Shown: piece after piece, positions 31,806 through 34,908 of the stretch
How positions within the stretch are numbered: the first letter of the stretch is position 1
Layout: each line of letters opens with the position of its first letter
From: Magnetococcales bacterium
Lineage (GTDB): Bacteria > Pseudomonadota > Magnetococcia > Magnetococcales > DC0425bin3
Assembly (NCBI GenBank): GCA_015229045.1
Contig: JADGCJ010000022.1
Span: 1-34,908 of the forward strand
DNA: 34,908 nucleotides
Reading direction: 5' to 3'
Made by a program: the position numbers and the translations under genes
Notes under the pieces: model-generated
Databases searched by the model: none
Told to the model about the DNA's origin: nothing
Seen by the model: the letters and a program-made list of their open reading frames with translations, nothing else

Positions 31806-32563
31806 CCTGCAACGCCTGCTGGCCAGGCGTCAGTCCATGACCGGGCGGCGTAGTGGCCGTCGCCGGTGGGATGGTCCGCGTGGCCACGGCCCAAGGGATT
31901 GTAGATGTGGCCGCCGATGCGGGACTTGCAGTGGGAGACCAAGCAACGGTGCGCGACGGGCGAGTACTCAAAAGCCAAGGGACAACGGACGCACCGGTAT
32001 TTTTCGTGTGACCTTTTCAGGAGGCGTTCCTTCGTGATGGCACTTGGGATTCTCTGATGTTGGCCTCCAAGGCAACCGTCTTCGCGACCAATCGAGCTGG
32101 CAGGGCACTTGGAACTCCGAGGACAGTCCATGGTGATGTGAAACAGGCTGGCCAGACGGGTCATGGCATGGAAATCGGGAGCGGTTTCCCCGGCTTCCCA
32201 TCGCGCCAGTGCGGAAGACTCGACCTCGATGGCAATGGCGATTTCCTCGGGTCCAAGCTCCATCGCCATTCTGGCCGCCTTGATGCGACAAGCGATGGCG
32301 ACCACCTGTTCCCTGGTGAACTGGAAACCGGACAGTTCGCCGCGCAGAATCCAGTCCGTGGAGATGCCATACGTCTTCGAGAAGCGGATGAGGGCCATCA
32401 GATCGAGAGATCGGCGTCCTGTCTCCCAGTGGTTCCAGGCGCTGGTTCCCACACCCAGGGCGGCGCACACGTCCCGCTGGTTGAGCCCCACCGACTGACG
32501 GGCTGCCTTCAGGCGCTGGCCGATGATCTTCAGGAAATTGGGATTGTTGAGGTCGTTGCTCAT
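31754..32563 (-). CDS. Double helix-turn-helix (XRE-type) regulator
   Basis: The 269-residue frame has two HTH units: IGQRLKAARQSVGLNQRDVC with GTSAWNHWETGRRSLD (about 14-55), and IACRIKAARMAMELGPEEIA with SSALARWEAGETAPDF (about 90-130). It resembles tandem XRE domains of phage and cargo regulators. The second half (about 180-269) runs antisense through the frameshifted small gene and looks less like protein, although it contains a CVRC pair; the natural C-terminus may be nearer residue 185. The start ATG is at 32563 with a weak ribosome site. It is divergent from the methyltransferase and could control it or prophage genes. Confidence 0.65.
   Translation of the reverse strand: MSNDLNNPNFLKIIGQRLKAARQSVGLNQRDVCAALGVGTSAWNHWETGRRSLDLMALIRFSKTYGISTDWILRGELSGFQFTREQVVAIACRIKAARMAMELGPEEIAIAIEVESSALARWEAGETAPDFHAMTRLASLFHITMDCPRSSKCPASSIGREDGCLGGQHQRIPSAITKERLLKRSHEKYRCVRCPLAFEYSPVAHRCLVSHCKSRIGGHIYNPLGRGHADHPTGDGHYAARSWTDAWPAGVAGQSAAGAWRRISRVVMR
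31786..32011 (+). pseudogene. Frameshifted small phage protein
   Basis: ATG 31786 begins MPQPLIDLQRLLARRQSMTG. At about 31849 an extra C shifts the frame. In the second frame (31850-32011) the sequence continues VVAVAGGMVRVATAQGIVDV and AADAGLAVGDQATVRDG, an OB-fold-like pattern of a known type of small phage protein that follows fibre genes, ending TGA 32009-32011. Removing one base would restore a protein of about 74 residues. It could be a real frameshift or a sequencing error in a C/G run. It overlaps the 3' end of the opposite-strand regulator. Confidence 0.55.
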
Positions 32564-32947
32564 ACTGGCCCATCCATCAAGGTCTCAACAGCGTCTTTGC
32601 AAGGCGAGAACGCCTCCTTGTTCCAAATCTACGCTATACAGAAGCAAGGAAGCCAGACCACCACTGCCATAAAAAGAAATCAGGCTGGCCATATTCATTT
32701 GTTTCCTTGTGGAAGTGAAGCGGTTGGAGCCTAGCACCTCCAGCGGATGGTTCATATGGGGAGCAAGATACATCAAAATTTGGGGCGCTGACGTATTTCG
32801 ATCCTCTCCCGAAGCCTGGCAAACGATTTTCGACAGACCTTGCGCCCGGCACTATTGAGAGCGAAAATCTCGTTCGAGAGTAATACGAAAACCAGTCTGA
32901 TTTTTGGGTTACGAGATCCAAGCAATATATGACCGAGAGGAAAAAAC
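32564..32947. promoter_or_regulatory. Divergent intergenic region with palindrome
   Basis: This 384-base gap between the regulator and the methyltransferase is AT-rich. I see no convincing gene in it. It contains an inverted repeat TCTCGTTCGAGA at 32868-32879, 69 bases before the methyltransferase start, flanked by TTGAGA (32855-32860) and TAATAC (32881-32886). The palindrome could be an operator for the regulator or for the ribbon-helix-helix part of the methyltransferase. No firm -10/-35 spacing is found. Confidence 0.35.
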
Positions 32948-34126
32948 ATGGTGCGACCGATGGCTGCGGAGCCGAGGGAAACCACAGCTTCCGTGCGCAT
33001 GAGCGTGGCAGAAAAAACCGCTATCGAAAACAGGGCTAAGGAACTTGGCCATAAATCCCTGAGCGACTATCTCCGTGCCCTGGCGGCGGCGGACATGAAA
33101 GTGGCTGCTCCCAAGGAAAGTCGACGGGAACCCCGGCCTCTGGCCAAGTTCCACTCCACAGGTCTTGGCACGATGTGGAATGGGGACTCCCTGGACTGGA
33201 TGAGCTCGCGCGAGATCTCCAGCGTGAATCTGATCATGACCTCCCCACCGTTTGGCCTCGTGCGGAAAAAGTCCTACGGCAACGAGGACTCCCACGCCTA
33301 CTGCGATTGGTTCCGCCCATTCGCAGAGGGTTTCAAGAAGATCCTGTGCGAAGACGGTAGCCTCGTGGTCGACATTGGCGGGGCGTGGAAACAGGGATCG
33401 CCGACTCGTTCGCTCTACCACTTCGAGCTTCTGATAATGTTGTGCGAAGAATATGGGTTCCATCTCGCACTTGAGCACTACTGGTGGAATCCAGCCAAGC
33501 TGCCGACGCCTGCCGAATGGGTAAACGTTCGGCGGGTGCGTCCCAAGGACGCGGTGAACTGCGTGTGGTGGCTCTCCAAGACACCATTCCCTAAGGCAAG
33601 CAACCGCCGCGTTCTGGCCCCGTACTCGGATTCAATGAAGTCCCTGCTCAAGAACGGCTACCAAGCCAAGACCCGCCCTTCGGGCCACGTCATCTCCGAG
33701 AAATTTGGGCGCGACAACGGTGGCTCAGTCCCACCGAACCTGCTGGCCATCGCCAACACGGAATCCAATGGAACGTATCAGGACTATTGCCGCGAGCGCG
33801 GTTTGGACATCCACCCGGCACGGTTTCCAGTTGCTCTGCCGGAATACTTTATCAGAATGACCACTGATCCAGGCGACTTCGTTTTCGACCCATTCGGGGG
33901 ATCCTGCGTCACCGGGGCAGTGTCCGAGGTCCTCGGTCGCCATTGGGCATGCGTAGAGATGAACGCAGCCTACCTCGAGGGGGCTATGGCTCGCTTCGGG
34001 AGGGAGCCCGTCGCGCTCTCAGCCGACAAACCGTCGTCCTACAGTATCCACACGCCGTGCGCGGCGCAGGTAGACGAGCGGAATGCCCCGTTGGTTGCAG
34101 ACGGGGGAGCGGCTCGCCCGAAGTGA
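32948..34126 (+). CDS. N4-cytosine-type DNA methyltransferase with N-terminal ribbon-helix-helix
   Basis: The 392-residue protein starts at ATG 32948 after a GAGAGGAAAAAAC site. Residues about 13-48 (TASVRMSVAEKTAIENRAKE, then GHKSLSDYLRALA) fit a ribbon-helix-helix DNA-binding unit. Residues about 70-350 are an amino-methyltransferase: TSPPFG (98-103) and FDPFGGSCVTG (D314-G318, AdoMet binding). SPP[YF] favours N4-cytosine modification. It is encoded tail-to-tail with a PD-(D/E)XK gene whose stop abuts its own, forming a Type II restriction-modification pair. The specificity is unknown. Confidence 0.8.
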   Translation: MVRPMAAEPRETTASVRMSVAEKTAIENRAKELGHKSLSDYLRALAAADMKVAAPKESRREPRPLAKFHSTGLGTMWNGDSLDWMSSREISSVNLIMTSPPFGLVRKKSYGNEDSHAYCDWFRPFAEGFKKILCEDGSLVVDIGGAWKQGSPTRSLYHFELLIMLCEEYGFHLALEHYWWNPAKLPTPAEWVNVRRVRPKDAVNCVWWLSKTPFPKASNRRVLAPYSDSMKSLLKNGYQAKTRPSGHVISEKFGRDNGGSVPPNLLAIANTESNGTYQDYCRERGLDIHPARFPVALPEYFIRMTTDPGDFVFDPFGGSCVTGAVSEVLGRHWACVEMNAAYLEGAMARFGREPVALSADKPSSYSIHTPCAAQVDERNAPLVADGGAARPK

Positions 34127-34678
34127 TCAGGCAGCGACCACGGCGGCTGCCCATGGCTTAAGGGCTGTTCCCCCAAGATCCGATAGGGCCACGCATCCAA
34201 CGGGAGCACCGCACCTGAGCGGGGCCATTCCCCTGTAGGATACGGCAATGAGACTCCGCGCAAGAATATCATCAGCGGACTCGCCCTGCTGGTAGGCCGC
34301 ATTACGGACGTAGCCAACTAATTGGGGAGCAGCCCCAAGGATGGCCTCGGAGATCGAGTCGGGTTCCCCGAACCATTTGCATTCGATGATGGCGAGGATG
34401 CGCCCCGCTTTCTCAACTGTGATGTCCGCACGGGCCATCCCAGCCGAAATGCCGAGCGAGTCCGCCAGGGCTTTGGTCTTGAATTCCCCGTGGTCAAGTG
34501 CTACATCCGGCCTCTGTGTGATCCCCCTCTGCCAGCGCAGCTCAAGATCGCCCACTGTGGCGGCTGGCCTTCCGGTAGCGAACGAGGCATCAAGCGCGCA
34601 CGGGCGGCGTGTAGCCGCTGACAGAGCCTCGGCGGTTTCAAGTAGCACGGCAAGTTCGAACTTCCTCCATGTCTCCAT
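34127..34678 (-). CDS. PD-(D/E)XK restriction endonuclease
   Basis: The 183-residue protein carries the nuclease signature D85 in ARADITVEKAG and E99-x-K101 in AIIECKWFG, the D-(13)-ExK spacing of PD-(D/E)XK enzymes. N-terminal helix METWRKFELAVLLETAEALS is of the type seen in small Type II enzymes. Tail-to-tail with the methyltransferase, it should cut the unmethylated form of its site. The native start is probably at 34678. A longer start at 34696 would use codons that seem to belong to the IS end. The IS630 end lies right upstream, so its native promoter may be lost or replaced. Confidence 0.65.
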   Translation of the reverse strand: METWRKFELAVLLETAEALSAATRRPCALDASFATGRPAATVGDLELRWQRGITQRPDVALDHGEFKTKALADSLGISAGMARADITVEKAGRILAIIECKWFGEPDSISEAILGAAPQLVGYVRNAAYQQGESADDILARSLIAVSYRGMAPLRCGAPVGCVALSDLGGTALKPWAAAVVAA

Positions 34679-34679
34679 A

Positions 34680-34908
34680 CTAGTGTCTAGTTGCATAAAT
34701 TAGCGATATTATTTCGGATTTGGGAACCCTTTACCTCACGTTTACGCCAGACAAAGGGTTTGGCCTTCTCACTGTAGACAGAAATGAATGCCTCAATGGC
34801 ACGTCGCAAGTCATCCGTACTCTTAAACGAAGCACCTTGGAGGGCTTTGCGGGTCAGGATGCCAAACCAGATTTCAACCATGTTCAACCAACTTGCCGAA
34901 GTTGGGGT
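34680..34908 (-). mobile_element. End of an IS630-type insertion sequence
   Basis: The transposase 3' end runs out of the window at 34908. The element boundary is probably near 34680, where CTAGTGTCTAG appears and a TA lies next to it, matching the TA target preference of IS630. The other end is beyond the window, so the terminal repeat cannot be verified. Confidence 0.6.
34687..34908 (-). CDS. IS630-family transposase, C-terminal part
   Basis: The last 73 residues read TPTSASWLNMVEIWFGILTR, then KALQGASFKSTDDLRRAIEA and end ANLCN. The SASWLN-x-VE motif carries the third acidic residue (Glu) of the DDE triad in IS630 transposases. The gene continues past base 34908. The stop TAA is at 34687-34689. 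This part overlaps the longer possible start of the restriction gene. Confidence 0.85.
   Translation of the reverse strand, partial: TPTSASWLNMVEIWFGILTRKALQGASFKSTDDLRRAIEAFISVYSEKAKPFVWRKREVKGSQIRNNIANLCN

Noticed and set aside
32585..32776. 63-codon reverse-strand gene upstream of the regulator
   Set aside because: No ribosome site, mixed composition and no pattern; the area is better seen as a divergent regulatory gap.

Overview
The window is most of one lambda-organised siphovirus genome, probably an integrated prophage in a GC-rich proteobacterium, followed by a short cargo and host region. The domain families it carries (DUF3489, DUF6362 and DUF6441 types, a DUF1640 coiled-coil protein) are those I associate with Alphaproteobacteria or the Magnetococcia. 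That host assignment is an inference at low confidence. No integrase or attachment site is visible, and both ends of the window cut through genes.

Layout, left to right. (1) Replication and recombination, 1-3782: the tail of a Cas4/RecB-like nuclease, a primase-helicase, an AT-rich block with eight copies of a AAATCTGG element, and a RuvC-like resolvase joined in frame to a small upstream reading frame. (2) Late control and lysis, 3779-5632: a small protein, a DUF6362-type protein, paired TGTTCGAACA palindromes, a promoter, an early terminator, then a 31-residue membrane peptide, an M15 endopeptidase, a holin-like protein and an XhlA-like protein. (3) A 313-base AT-rich gap with six GGTTTGCA repeats, in the position of lambda cos. 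(4) Packaging and head, 5946-15868: small terminase, ParB-methyltransferase, reverse-strand DUF3489 gene, large terminase, a cargo insert (CcdAB, a duplication scar, a DUF2892-like gene), gpW, portal, ClpP-like protease, decoration protein, capsid and an FII-like joiner. (5) Tail, 15873-31554: Z-, U-, V-, G/GT-, H-, M-, L-, K- and J-like genes in strict lambda order, then a fibre. (6) Right end: two decayed small genes, a double-HTH regulator, a restriction-modification pair and the end of an IS630-type element.

Several tail genes carry unusual additions. The L-like protein has a large N-terminal glycosidase-like barrel, and the gene before it encodes a LamG-like lectin fold. The J-like tip contains a complete Hint (bacterial intein-like) domain. 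Together these suggest a tail tip that binds and cleaves a surface glycan and matures by self-processing. The tail chaperone pair carries a textbook A-AAA-AAC slippery heptamer.

Signs of decay and traffic include a chimeric duplication of terminase and gpW fragments around the toxin-antitoxin insert, a truncated fibre paralogue, an amber-interrupted gene and a frameshifted gene beyond the fibre, and an IS end abutting the restriction gene. The core structural genes are intact.
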